64,000 nucleotides of DNA, taken from positions 63,253,897 to 63,317,896 of the forward strand of contig CP136063.1 in assembly GCA_032622095.1 (NCBI GenBank), in the 5' to 3' direction. The DNA comes from Siphonodentalium dalli (taxonomy: Eukaryota; Mollusca; Scaphopoda; Gadilida; Siphonodentaliidae). The notes below the pieces were generated by a model. It ran no database searches. It saw nothing but the letters and a program-made list of their open reading frames with translations, and was not told where the DNA came from. Positions 34,311-45,620 of this stretch are shown piece after piece. Each line of letters opens with the position of its first letter. Position 1 is the stretch's first letter. The translations under genes were made by a program, and so were the position numbers.

Positions 34311-35627
34311 TTGGGAGCTCTGACTACACACAAGAGAATGCACACCGGCAATCGTCCGTTTCAGTGCGATTTATGTGCGAAATCCTTTACTAACTCAAGT
34401 AATCTGATTAGCCATAAGAGAATACACACAGGCCAACGTCCACATAAGTGCGATTTATGTCAGAAATCGTTCGCTAACTCAAGTGATCTGACGAAACACA
34501 AGAGAACCCACACCGGCGAACGTCCGCATCAGTGCGATATGTGTGCGAAATCGTTCGTTAACTCAAGTAATCTCATAAGACATAAGAGAATCCACACAGG
34601 CGATCGCCCATATCAGTGCGATTTATGTGAGAAATCGTATACTAACTCAAGTAATCTGACTGTCCATAAGAGAATCCACACAGGCGATCGTCCGTTTCAG
34701 TGCGATTTATGTGCGAAATCGTTCATTAACTCAAGAGATCTTAAAAGACATAAGAGAATCCACACAGGCGATCGTCCTTATCTGTGCGATTTATGTGCGA
34801 AATCCTTTACTAACTCTAGTAATCTGATTAGCCATAAGAGAATACACACAGGCCAACGTCCACATAGGCCTAAGTGCGATTTATGTCAGAAATCGTTCGC
34901 TAACTCAAGTGATCTCACGAAACATAAGAGAACCCACACCGGCGAACGTCCGCATCAGTGCGATATGTGTGCGAAATCGTTCGTTAACTCAAGTAATCTG
35001 ATAAGACATAAGAGAATCCACACAGGCGATCGACCGTATCAGTGTGAATTATGTGAGAAATCCTTTACTAACTCAAGTAATCTGACTGTCCATAAGAGAA
35101 TACATACAGGCGATCGTTCATATCAGTGCGATTTATGTGCGAAATTGTTCAATACTTCGGGTAATCTGACAACACATAAGATAATCCACACAGGCGATCG
35201 TCGATTTTTGTGCGATTTATGTGGAAAATCATTCGCTTCCTCAGCACATCTGACTGTCCATAAGAGAATGCACACCGGTGATCTTCCGCATCAGTGCGAT
35301 ATGTGTGGGAAATCGTTCGTTAACTCAAGTAATCTGATAAGACATAAGAGAATCCACACAGGCAATCGTCCGTATCAGTGCGATTTATGTGAGAAATCGT
35401 TCGCCCAATCATGTACTCTGACTCTCCATAAGAGAATACACACAGGCCAACGTCCGTATAAGTGCGATTTATGTGAGAAATCGTTCACTGACTCAAGTGA
35501 TCTGACTGTCCATAAGAGAATACATACGGGTGATCGTCCGTATCAGTGCGATTTATGTGAGAACTCGTATATTAAATCAAGTAATCTGACTGTCCATAAG
35601 AGAATACATACGGGCGATCGTCCATAG
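34311..35627 (+). CDS. C2H2 zinc-finger protein, 15 tandem fingers
   Basis: An uninterrupted frame of 438 codons. It consists of half a finger and 15 complete C-X2-C-X12-H-X3-H fingers with linkers HTGDRP, HTGQRP, HTGERP or HTGNRP, which indicates a nuclear DNA-binding protein. Fingers 1-4 and 6-9 are near copies, as are 3, 8 and 12, so the array grew by block duplication. One linker (before finger 7) carries two extra residues (HRP). No KRAB, BTB, ZAD or other N-terminal effector domain is seen. The array ends at a TAG exactly where a Tyr codon is expected in the next finger, and more fingers continue beyond it. It may be an exon of a real gene or a decaying copy. Confidence 0.72.
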   Translation: MGALTTHKRMHTGNRPFQCDLCAKSFTNSSNLISHKRIHTGQRPHKCDLCQKSFANSSDLTKHKRTHTGERPHQCDMCAKSFVNSSNLIRHKRIHTGDRPYQCDLCEKSYTNSSNLTVHKRIHTGDRPFQCDLCAKSFINSRDLKRHKRIHTGDRPYLCDLCAKSFTNSSNLISHKRIHTGQRPHRPKCDLCQKSFANSSDLTKHKRTHTGERPHQCDMCAKSFVNSSNLIRHKRIHTGDRPYQCELCEKSFTNSSNLTVHKRIHTGDRSYQCDLCAKLFNTSGNLTTHKIIHTGDRRFLCDLCGKSFASSAHLTVHKRMHTGDLPHQCDMCGKSFVNSSNLIRHKRIHTGNRPYQCDLCEKSFAQSCTLTLHKRIHTGQRPYKCDLCEKSFTDSSDLTVHKRIHTGDRPYQCDLCENSYIKSSNLTVHKRIHTGDRP

Positions 35628-36640
35628 CAGTGCGGTGTATTTGAGAAATCGTATACTAACTCAAGTAATCTGACTGTCCATAAGAGAATACATACAGGCG
35701 ATCGCCCATATTTGTGCGATTTATGTGCGAAATTGTTCAATAATTCAGGTAATCTTACAACACACAAGACTATCCACACAGGCGATCGTCGATTTTTGTT
35801 CGATTTATGTGGGAAATCATTCTTTTCCTCAGCACATCTGACTGTCCATAAGAGAATACACACAGGCCAACGTCCGTATAAATGCGATTTATGTGAGAAA
35901 TAGTTTACTAACTCAATTAGTTTGACTATTCTTACGAGATACACACAGGCGAACGTCGCTGACTTAAGTCATCTGACTGTCCATAAGGGAATACACACAC
36001 GGGATCGTCGCTGACTCATTTAATCTGACAATCCATATGAGAATACAGGCGAACGTCTGTATACGAGCGATTTATGTGCGAAATCGTTTGCTGTCTCGAG
36101 TAATATAACTTTATTCACACGCGTTTGATTCAATGCTTTATTCTCATGACCTATAATACATAGGTATCGAGATAACATATGTACACTATTTACATATATC
36201 ATGGTATATATATATAAGCATATTATACACATTATTATAAATAAATATAAATAAACACATTATAAATAAATATCAATAAACACATTATAGATAAATATAA
36301 TAGCACTATATAGCACTGATATATGTGAGAAATCGTTAGCTCATTCAAGTCCTCTGACAAGACACACGTGATCAGCCATCCGACATAATTGTGGAAAAAC
36401 ATTTAATCAATTGGGAAATCTGACTATCCATGAAAGAATCCAGGTGGACGCCGGAATCAGTCAGATTTGTGTGAAAAAATCGTTAGCCGACTCAAGTCAT
36501 CTCACTAGACAAAAGAGATTCCATACAGGCGATCGTCTGTATATATAAGTGTGATTTATGCGCGAATCCGTTTACTAACTGAAGTAATATGATTATCCAT
36601 AAGAGAATCCACTTAGGGGAACACCCGTATAAGAGCGATA
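35628..36640 (+). pseudogene. Decayed tail of the zinc-finger array
   Basis: After the TAG, finger units continue in frame to 35903. Unit 16 has lost a Cys (CGVF), unit 18 has Phe for its first Cys (FLFDLC), and unit 19 has a stop after CDLCEK. Beyond that, single eroded units occur at about 36045-36120, 36310-36370 and 36375-36640, with stops and frameshifts. Units 16-18 copy units 9-11, so this tail was made by duplication and then abandoned. Confidence 0.8.
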
Positions 36641-36649
36641 GTATTATTG

Positions 36650-37515
36650 GCGGGCACTCTGGCCCACCCCTCGCGCTGTCGGACACTCTGGCCGGTCAGA
36701 GTGTCCGCCCCAGGTAAACAAACTTACTGTCTGGCACTCCGGCCCATGGGTGGGCCAGAGTGTCCGCCAGCGATGGGGTTGGGCCAGAGTTCCTGTACAA
36801 TGTCGGTCCAGAGGTTGTGTTAAATTCCAAAGAGAAAGGTGAACGCTTCGAATGGGTTTTGACAGAAAAGAGCATAATTTACTAATGGTTCTATTTTGTC
36901 TCGGATTCTAAGGGGGTGTGGCAAGCGAAGTGCGTTCCCCTTCGCCGGACACACCGAACTTAGAATTATACCGAGAAAAAATCTAAGCATTAGTAAATTG
37001 TGCTAATTTACCAGTGCATTTTTTAACAAAAGCGTAAGTCTTCGAATAAATTCGAAGATTCTAGCGTTAGAAAATGTACTCGTAGTAGTTACATACAAGT
37101 GAAATATGTTATGATATACTGGTAAAATGGTACATATGAAACTTCTCCGAGTCAAATCGGTGTTTTTATTCATGGAAACACACTTGATTTGACGTTATGG
37201 AACATTTGTAGAAAAACTCTGAACCATGGGGTCAAAGTGCCCCCGAGCCAGAGCGTCAGGTCCCACTGCGCATGTCCGCTGGGACCGGACACTCTGCCCC
37301 ATGGGCCAGAGTATCAGACAGCGACGGGTTGGGCCAGGTGAACGCATCGAAGGGGTTTTGACAGAAAAGAGCATAATTTACTAATGTATCGTTTTTTTTC
37401 TCGGATTCTAATGGAAGTGTGGTAAGCGAAGGGAGTTCCCCTTCGCGACACTGAACTTAGAATAATACCGAGCAAAAATCGAAGCAATTGTGCTACTTTA
37501 CCAGTGCATTTTTAT
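36650..37515. repeat. GC-richer direct repeat pair with CACTCTGGCCC inverted motifs
   Basis: The block GAACGCNTCGAANGGGTTTTG..AGCATAATTTACTAATG..CCAGTGCATTTTT occurs at 36850-37025 and 37338-37510. Inverted words GGCGGGCACTCTGGCCCA/TGGGCCAGAGTGTCCGCC flank the first block (36650-36670, 36748-36767), with related words at 37230-37330. Probably a mobile unit duplicated in tandem; no coding capacity. Confidence 0.75.
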
Positions 37516-38184
37516 TACGAAAGCTAGCACTGTGAAATGTACATGCAAGAACCATCTGATAGGAGGTTTTGGGCGACTCTGAAAAGGGCCGTTTTATTTC
37601 ATATCACATAAAAGTGGATAGTGGGTGTTTATGAACTCAAATGCGTCATCTCCCGAAACACAAGGGTACCCTCGATGAGTGATGGAAAAATACATTTCGG
37701 TACACCCACATCCTTCAATGGAGATACGTCTAATCTGTATTTCTTTTTCTCTCTCCAAAACCTGAGCTTTCTCTGTAGAAGGATTGCCGCTATCATGAGT
37801 AAGAGATCTATAAGCCTTATTACTGGTTCGCGATTTTCAAGATGGCCGATGGTTCCATATGGTCCGATTCCTAGCTTTTTATCCAACCCACCGGTAAAAG
37901 CCGGTAAAAGCCGGTAAAAGGTCAAAGTTGAGAAGTAGCATCCATTTGTAACATTCGACAGCTGAGTGTGAGAATTTTGTATCAACATTTTATGGCTTAA
38001 TTTCATTTATTCTGAGTGCAGCTACGTGTTTAAGAATTGTTTTGTGGCCATGTCATCTATATAGTTAGGATCTGGTGACGATGCAGACATTCAGACGCCC
38101 TTTTTTGTCAGGTAATGTTTCTGATTCTTTTCGTAAGGGCACATACTTTCTTATGAAACCAATCAAATACTTTTCTATCATTTT
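37516..38184. other. Intergenic; short 10-bp triplicate
   Basis: CCGGTAAAAG is repeated three times at 37890-37920. A 125-codon minus-strand frame (37629-38006) has no recognisable domain and is not called. Confidence 0.5.
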
Positions 38185-38188
38185 TTAA

Positions 38189-38708
38189 AGATGGATTATC
38201 TCTTTAAATAACAAATTTTAAATAGTTGCGTGGGTATAAAATAACAGATATGAACTGAAGACCTATGTCCGGAAAAGCTTCTATCAATTAATATTGATTT
38301 TATTTCGAATATTAAATCGGGCCCGTTTATGTTACTATTTTTAGAACCGACCATTCGGATGAGACCGTATTGCGATATAGAGCACTGGGCTGTTCCTACG
38401 GCTACGCAACGACTGTCAAATGTCACAGATTAGTTGTTTGTATTGTTTTGTTCCCCAAATATAAGCGATAATGAGTATAATTAACGTTTATTTGCGACAA
38501 AATTGCACAATATAATTTCTGGTCTCTGTTAACAGTAACCACTATTGTTCGTTAGCTGAACAAACACACCTTTTTAGACCAGAAAATATTCGAAATAAAA
38601 TTAATATTAATCGATAGAAGCATTTCCGGACATGAGTCTTCGATTCAAATCTAATATTTTATACCCCGGTAACTATATAATACATGTTTACAAAGAGATA
38701 ATCCACCT
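38189..38708 (-). mobile_element. Family-A MITE, near-complete copy
   Basis: 520 bp with both termini (AGATGGATTATCTCTTT and the complement of AGGTGGATTATCTCTTT). TTAA lies at 38185-38188 on the left; on the right the terminus is followed by ATTTTTTTAA, so the right target is altered. Confidence 0.87.
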
Positions 38709-40104
38709 ATTTTTTAAGTAGTCACCATAAAAATTCATTTCAACTAATACTTTTATACCATATCCGCTTTCCAAGAAATATAGAGCAAATATGCAGTAGA
38801 TACAGCACGCGTTTGTACAGTGATGTTGAAACCGCCCAACGTTTATTTTACATTCGATCGAATTTCTTTGAATAAATGATTTGATATATTTATTAATAAC
38901 TGGTATCCCAAAGGAACCGCTTAGCGGATTCGTCACCGAGACATGTAACGCACAATGATATCGATGAAATTCTTAATTTAACACTTTTTACACTACATAT
39001 GCATACAATCCTCTTACTCTGATCTTGCAACATACGTGTATATTATTAAATCCAAATTAAACCCTTTGACTATAAATTTCTCTTGGCACTACGCTGGCGA
39101 TCCAAATTACTTTCTAAATTTGTAATAGTCCAACATCAGGTTACGACGGATCTTGTACTCCCATATGTTAACTGTGATGACGGTGATTTTGCTGTTATTA
39201 TTACTATAATTACTATTTAGACCTCTTGCAAAACTACCCCATTGCTGTTTTCACTTGGCATACACGGCCAATATTTGATTAGCACTTCAAAAAAAACTTC
39301 CGCAGCCAAGCTACCAATTTTCTTCTATATTTTAGTTGACACTACAGTAGATATCTTGATTCATATAAAACATAAAATCCTACAGACACAGGTAAAATAC
39401 ACAATAATTTAAATTGGGGGGGGGGGCCCTAACCCCGAGATTGTCCTTCTTAATGTCATTTTTTTGTTTTATATCATTATCTATTTTTAAATCATTAAAT
39501 ATTATCCCTGCGAAAATATCTAAGTGACATCTGGAAACTAATAACTTAATATTGTTTGGCCATTATCAAACTACAATCTGTCCTAAAAGCATGCATATTA
39601 TTTTGACTGTATCGGTATTGACGACAACTAGCCACAATATATATGTCGGTGATTCACATTTGGCTGCTTAAGTTATTGTCTTACACTTGGTGCTCATGAA
39701 CCATCGACCGTCATAAATACAATGTAATCATAAACATGCATTGTGCAGGAGCCCTGTGAGTGACCAGACAGACAATTGGGGTTAGGGGATTAAACAAATT
39801 GCTTATACTGGCGTCAATGCACTAAAACTAAAGATGATTGCATATCACTTTGTGATGATTTGGTTGATATAGTTGTCGATCGGGTTTCCCACTGTACTGT
39901 CCGCGATCGTGTTTCCCTTTGTACAGTCGGCGATAATTCCCACTTTCGATGTTTTCGGACTAGATCGTTCACATCACAGAATTGAAAACCCACTTGCCAA
40001 AAAAAAATATTTGCCATTGGCAAGTGGCAGCGCGAACCCTGCTTGTATCTTACTCCACAATAGGTATGCATGACATATCAACACCTTCTTGCATACCAGT
40101 GGTT
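38709..40104. other. Intergenic, no gene seen
   Basis: AT-rich sequence with a G-run at about 39415-39428. Short frames lack domains. Confidence 0.5.
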
Positions 40105-40324
40105 TAGAACTTACCCTCAGTCTAGTGGCATTCTTTGCAACCCTTGGATAATTTCACAACATGTTGCAATGTTTCCATTGAAGAAAATTGCAATCCAGTG
40201 TTCTCCTGGATTTTCTTGTCTACTATGTATGCGGTTTCTCGTGTGGTAACTGATCTTCTGCAAACACCACACCATATAATGAACAAATGTAGGGTGAGTT
40301 GTCTAGTATATGCTGAAGTTCGCT
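40105..40324 (-). pseudogene. Polinton/Maverick cysteine protease, N-terminal fragment
   Basis: On the minus strand an ATG near 40322 opens a frame with NTSELQHIL and GVVFAEDQLP. After a frameshift near 40205, a second frame carries NPGEHWIAIFF. That Gly-Glu-His-Trp box with the preceding layout is the catalytic-His region of the adenovirus-type protease in Polinton/Maverick elements, which matures capsid proteins in related viruses. The downstream catalytic Cys region is absent. It is a short dead remnant. Confidence 0.72.
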
Positions 40325-40326
40325 AG

Positions 40327-40715
40327 TGTTCATCTTCGTAGTATTTTTTTAAAAAACTTTTTTACACCACTAGTCATCAAAAACACCGAATTAAATTCGT
40401 TACAGTTTACATGAACAACTGTTGTATCTTTCCAAAGTTTGAATGCCTTAAATTTCCCTTGTGGTGTAAACGATTCTATTTCTGGATACCATTGTTCCAT
40501 AACTCGGTGTATCTTCAATTTAAGAAGTGACATGCCAATGGACATATCTACCATTGTATAGATGTTGTCCAAAGACAAAGTAAATGCCCTGTCTGACTTG
40601 GATGATCTATTTTACATCCTCCACAATTGAGTGTCACTTCTTTGGAAATTTGATTTTTAATTTCATGAACGAAACATTTTTCGAAAGTTTTCCGAGCTTT
40701 GTCAAGTAAAACATT
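40327..40715 (-). pseudogene. Polinton ORF immediately upstream of the protease
   Basis: Minus-strand coding with LLDKARKTFEKCF and LNCGGCKIDHPSQTGH in one frame, then after a shift near 40590 a frame to KKFFKKILRR. Its TGA overlaps the protease ATG, as in the compact gene order of Polintons. The Cys-Gly-x-Cys..DHPSQ box recalls an uncharacterised Polinton protein, but I cannot name the ORF firmly. The right side is cut by a family-A MITE fragment. Confidence 0.5.
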
Positions 40716-41025
40716 AGGCTTTTCCTGTGGCTACGTACTGAACGTCAAATGTCCCAGATTGATTGGTTGTATGGTGTTGTTTCATAGCTAAAAGCTACAC
40801 TTGGTGTAATTAACGTTTATTTGTCACAAAATTAATCAATGAAATTTCTGTTCTCTGTTAACAGTAACTACCATTGTTCGTTAGCGAAATAACCACACCG
40901 TTTTATACCATAACATATTCGAAATGAAATGAATATTAATCAATAGACAGTAGTCTTCAACTCAGATCTAATAGTTTATACCTCGGTAACTATATAATAA
41001 ATGTTTACAAAGAGATAATCCACCT
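40713..41025 (-). mobile_element. Family-A MITE, half copy
   Basis: 313 bp matching the distal half of the 38189-38708 copy, ending GAGATAATCCACCT followed by TTAA (41026-41029). The other half is missing; the broken side abuts the Polinton remnant. Confidence 0.82.
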
Positions 41026-41029
41026 TTAA

Positions 41030-41460
41030 TATCTTTGCTTGATACCAAGTCTATGAAAAGTCTTTGGCAATTGTCCTTGAAAAGGGTGATCTTCAATTTT
41101 TATCTAAGCCCTGCACTAATAGTGAATGTTTTCACTTCAACTCTTCTAATCGGTATTTTCATATTTCTCTGTACTATTGTTTGTTTCATTTTATTTGCTA
41201 CTACTGGCATCAGCGTAATTGTACGAACATTGAAAACTGCCGTTTCAAACACTATTCGATAAACTATGAAAAATATCAAATTCTGCTATCTAACGCATCA
41301 ATGCCCACTCACCCGTGGAGATATTATACTGATGAATCGAGAAATCCGATAATCCTCCTATTTTTCGCTTCAAAAGCCACATAAATAAATGAAAAAATAT
41401 ATCCAGCTAACCCGGGAATTCTCGAATTGGCCGAAAGGCCCATTCCCTAACCCCTCATAT
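41030..41460. other. Unassigned AT-rich stretch
   Basis: Two overlapping plus-strand frames (41035-41262 and 41064-41384) have no recognised domain. A hydrophobic run in the first is probably chance in T-rich DNA. Confidence 0.4.
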
Positions 41461-41467
41461 TTTAGCC

Positions 41468-41793
41468 TTTATTGAAAATACAACATAAAAAAGGAAGTAG
41501 CACTTTTGTTTAAACAAAGTTCTTCATCTTTCCGTCGCTGGAATCCAGACGAGGGGGTGTTTATCCCCCTGGAACACTGTATGTCGATGGTAGCTGCAGT
41601 GCCCCAGCAGGTGCTGTTGCCTCGTCGGTGACGGTGGTGGACTCTTGGTAGCTGTTATCCGGAGTCCGGGCTGCTCCAAAGGGATGGCTGACGTCGTGGT
41701 GTAGTCAAATCCAAGGAGAAGAAGGCCAGCTGGAAGTCGTCCGGATGTCCTGGTAACTTTTATCCAGCATCTCCTGTCTTCTCCTGGTATCAC
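41468..41793 (-). other. Possible 3' end of a minus-strand transcript
   Basis: A GC-richer 89-codon frame (41524-41793), rich in Arg, Pro and Thr, stops at 41524. A canonical AATAAA lies about 50 bases further on the minus strand (41468-41473). It looks like the tail of a retroelement or exon, but no family is recognised. Confidence 0.3.
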
Positions 41794-42189
41794 CCCGTTG
41801 ACTTCCTGGAGGGCATCTTCCAGTTATATATCCAGTTATCCTCCAATTAATATTTTATTCTGAAGCCAGTAGTCACTGGTAATTTTATAATCCTCTTATT
41901 TTCCGGATCAGAAATCACGTAATTTTAGACTGGCTTCATCAAGTATCATTAAGCAAACAATCTCAATGCGAAGGCAGTTACAAATAAGTTAGAAACGATC
42001 ACCAAGGCGACTCCGAACACCAAGGTATTTACTCTACTAGTTAAACAACAAAGGTCTTCAACAACAACTGCAGTCTCATAATTGATTGTTGATGGAAATG
42101 TGTTATCAACACCTTAGATATCTAAAAGCGGGACAAAGCACGCTCAACGATACTTAGTGGACTGTTAAGGCGAGGGAAGATACCATCTA

Positions 42190-44099
42190 TCATGACAGAG
42201 GAATATTAACCCCGGTGTTTGAAAACTGTGATCCTCTTAGCAAACTACAGAGGAATCACTGTGACATCAATCCTGCTGAAAATACTGGAGCACATACTTA
42301 ATAGCAGACACCACGCCACTTAGTCAAAACTGCAGACTGGGTTTACAAAAGGGACCTCCTCTCGGAATGCGGCTCTCATGGTATCAGAATGCATCAATGA
42401 GGCAAGCCAAGCCAAGAAAACCATGTTATTTACCACACTGGTGCACAAAAGGCGTTTGATGTTGTGGGTCACAGTATACTCCTTCATAAATTGTATATGG
42501 ATGGTAGCACGGGAATGACTGGCTGCTAATAAAGGAATTATACACAGACCTTTACGCCAAAGTAAAGTGTAAAGGGCGGCGGCCGTTTAAGGTCTCACAA
42601 GTAGTCAGACAAGGAGGGATTCTCTCTACATGCCGCTACAAGAGATTGAACAATCCTCTACTCCTGCTGCTGGAAAGGAAATTTGAATTGGCACGTATAG
42701 GTACTGTTAGTATCCCCCATATTACATGTGCGGATGATATCGCCCTCCTGGCCTATGATACCCAGGAAATGCAAGAAATGGTCGACATGGTGGAATGATA
42801 TGCAAAGCAAGAATCCGGTCCATGATGTTATATTCTGATATGTTGTAATTATAATGTTGTATTGATCTTGGAATAAATACTGTTTAAACCAAAGCAAGAA
42901 TGATATAGGATTAATCCTTTGAATAGCAATATCTTAGTGTATAATGGAAGGGAGAGCGAGCATGCGGAAATATACGGAGAAAAAAGAAAAACAATCTCTA
43001 CAGAACATCTTGGGATACTGAGATTTGTAAACAACATCATGGATGCTGAGGGAAAAGTAAAACTTTCTCGCAGGACAATGTATTATCTGATGGGAGCTAG
43101 CATGCATGGGAAGACTGGAGTGCCTAGCTAGTTAAATGCAAACTGTGGACACTGTATGTCATCCCTAGGTTGATATTTGGACTTGGGGTGCTGCAGCTTA
43201 ATAAGACTGAGCTGGAGAAATTAGAAAACCATCAGACGGTAACACTCAGGCATATCCGTCATCTTTCAACAAGAATCGCTACAGCGCGCTACTGGTGGTG
43301 CCTCCAGTTGAAACCGTGATACATAGGAACTCTCGGAACATATTCTTCAGAATTTTATCGGCTAAAAGTATGGTGGAATATGACATTGCTATCCGTCAAC
43401 TAGCAGTGAAGAATTCCCAATCGAAGAGTTGGTTCTCATATATACGTCAACGTCTTGAGCACTGTGATATACCAAATGCATATGCACTACTGAATTCAAC
43501 TCGAACTTAGGCAGTGTGGAAGAGTCTGTTGAGTGAAGCTGTCAGTCTTGAAATTCAGAAGAAATGGAAAGAGAAAATTAGGCAGAAATCAACACTGAAG
43601 TGCCTGAATCCTGATGCTGTGAAAGTGAATTGTGTTCATCAAGTTTATCGATATGTAAGGACAAATCTACATGATGCTTCAAGGGCTGAGATCAAGGCTA
43701 GATTACTCACAGTGACATACACTCTATAATCGAACTGTGCAGTCTTCAACCAGTATAAAGAGTACACATGCCTATGTGTGGAAGCTGATGAAGACCGACA
43801 ACATTTTATTGTCGAATGCAGTGTCTTATAATCCTCAGCGAGAGAAAATAAAGAAGAAACTTGCACTTATAAATGTGTTAGACCTACATATGACTCCTCC
43901 ACTCTTAACTAATCCAGAACTCTTCACTCAGCTCATCTTGGACTCGTCTCACTCTAGAATTGTTCAGGTTGTCAAGCTTGCAGAAGAAGACATAAACATC
44001 ATGGAACTCTACAGCAGGGAATACCTGCATGATATTCATATGTTGAGGACTCGGTTTTTGGCCTCAATCCAGACTGAGCCCATTGTCGCTGATGCCTAA
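42190..44099 (+). pseudogene. LINE reverse transcriptase and C-terminus, heavily mutated
   Basis: Reading across frames gives NYRGITVTSILLKILEHIL, the palm box CADDIALLAYDTQEM (catalytic YADD-type motif), then LWTLYVIPRLIFGLGVLQL, KKWKEKIRQKSTLKCL and a C-terminal Cys/His knuckle (CLCVEADEDRQHFIVEC). Many stops and frameshifts, for example an in-frame stop at 43508-43510. A 76-bp insertion lies at 42815-42890. The 5' part, including any endonuclease domain, is absent. Confidence 0.8.
42815..42890 (+). mobile_element. 76-bp retroposed insertion with 11-bp target duplication
   Basis: Flanked by AAAGCAAGAAT at 42804-42814 and 42891-42901. The insert ends in GGAATAAATACTGTTTAAACC and contains AATAAA. 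It splits the LINE reading frame, which continues after it. It may be a severely 5'-truncated LINE or a SINE tail. Confidence 0.75.
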
Positions 44100-44475
44100 T
44101 TACTTTTTACTAACCACCAATTGATTTTTGCTATTTATTTAATAATTCACTATTAGTTAGCTTGCTGGAACTAATCATGGACAGCTTTATACGTATCAAT
44201 CATATATGAGTACAATTTGAGGATTCTCTGGTACATGTACATGATATTCTAGGATTCCAGGAGCACCACGAAAAATCAACGTGGGAAATTCTACAAGACA
44301 AGACTCATCAGATTTGGGAAATTAGTTGCAAAGTAACGTATAACATTATCATTTAGTGGTACCAATCCATTTTATCAGTCAATAAAGCATGTATTATTGC
44401 ATTACTACGGGGACCTACGCGAATTGAGGGAACTACGCAAATCTAGGGACCTACTGCATAACTCGTCACCGATAT

Positions 44476-44640
44476 TTTATACGCCGGTAACTATATAATA
44501 CATGTCTACAAAGAGATAATCCACTTTTAGAGGTGGATTATCTCTTCGACAACATGATATTTACAGTTTCATGGGTACGAATAATAAATATGAATAATAT
44601 ACCCCTGCCCGGAAACGTGTCTATCAATTAATACAGCTTT
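44476..44640. mobile_element. Two family-A termini back to back
   Basis: One end arrives as AGAGATAATCCACTTTTA and is followed at once by the opposite terminus AGGTGGATTATCTCTTC. The second unit continues about 110 bp (CCCGGAAACGTGTCTATC) and then stops. The shared target appears as TTTA. Confidence 0.8.
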
Positions 44641-45041
44641 TGTTTGGATTTTGTTTTCGCACAAAATAACTCTGCGCCGATATAAAGGTTCCAGATATTG
44701 ACGACTGTGGATAGCTTACATTGTCAATTAGGCTCAAAACATGAGAAAACACTTAGGCCTACCACCTTTTTGAAAGAAATATGTTTGGTTAACCTTTGGT
44801 TATGTATTTAATGGCAATCTCTTAATTTATTTACCATCGGTCCTTAAATGATTCCCAAGCGTAACTTTTCAATCAGCCCTCAAGGCAAGGGCAACTCTTG
44901 ACTGGTCCCGGACGATAAACCTTACCATCGCTCTGCTTGTGACGTCGTTATTATATGGGAGGGCACGTTACAGAGCGATAGCGCCGCAGTGTTTCACATA
45001 TGAGTCAGTGACGAGTCTAAGGCATTTAAACTCACATTTAA
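44641..45041. other. Unassigned sequence left of LTR fragment X
   Basis: An open frame running from at least 44939 enters the LTR fragment. The part before 45042 (LDWSRTINL, VTSLLYGRARY) could be an eroded LINE C-terminus, but this is weak. Confidence 0.35.
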
Positions 45042-45364
45042 TGTTCACCAACTTGAAGGACAGTGAAAGAAAGAAGTTATTTATTCCACCGATGTCGTAT
45101 CATACCTTTAAATATACGCGCACACACAAGCACACAAATTGTATATATTATATTGTCTTATTGGCTGTTTGGGCTTCTATCGCCCAATACATTATATCCA
45201 TTCTACGAAACCAGATTTTGAAATGTTACTTCAAAGAAACAAAGCAAATCTGCGTTTGTTGTCGATATGTGATCTTGGCGGCTGTAATTGTTTTACATTA
45301 TTATCAGCCGCAGAACAAAAATGATCTTCCTTTATCTGTCAAAAATAAGTGTCCATGTGCCACT
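45042..45364 (-). repeat. LTR fragment X (left 323 bp of LTR-2)
   Basis: Nearly identical to 61050-61372, the left part of the LTR at the right end of the window. The rest of that LTR is missing here; it reappears at 50643-50865. The two junctions share the word CCACT. The frame running through it is not a gene. Confidence 0.88.
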
Positions 45365-45620
45365 CTTGAGCAGTGTCAAGGTGGCGAAGAAGACAATGAA
45401 TGAATGATTCAATGAGGATAACAACATTCTCTCAGTGTGACAAGATTATTCACAAAGAGTGTAGGCCTACTTGTAAATTAATATATGTGGAGCGGTAATT
45501 GCACGCATTTGACATCTGACTAGACAGAGCAATATGGTACCCGTAAGAAATCCTTCACTCATTATTTTAAAGTACCCAGACGAAACACACGCGTGAGAAA
45601 TAGTTCGCTTAACAAGTACC

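Noticed and set aside
37629-38006. 125-codon minus-strand frame
   Set aside because: No recognisable domain, composition like the surroundings, and includes the CCGGTAAAAG triplicate.
41035-41262. Plus-strand frame with a long hydrophobic run
   Set aside because: T-rich sequence gives Phe/Leu/Ile by chance; no start context, no family, and an overlapping frame is equally long.
44939-45403. 154-codon frame with two hydrophobic stretches, repeated at 61049-61456
   Set aside because: The shared part is exactly an LTR fragment; in the intact LTR the frame runs on into different sequence. It is not a membrane protein gene.
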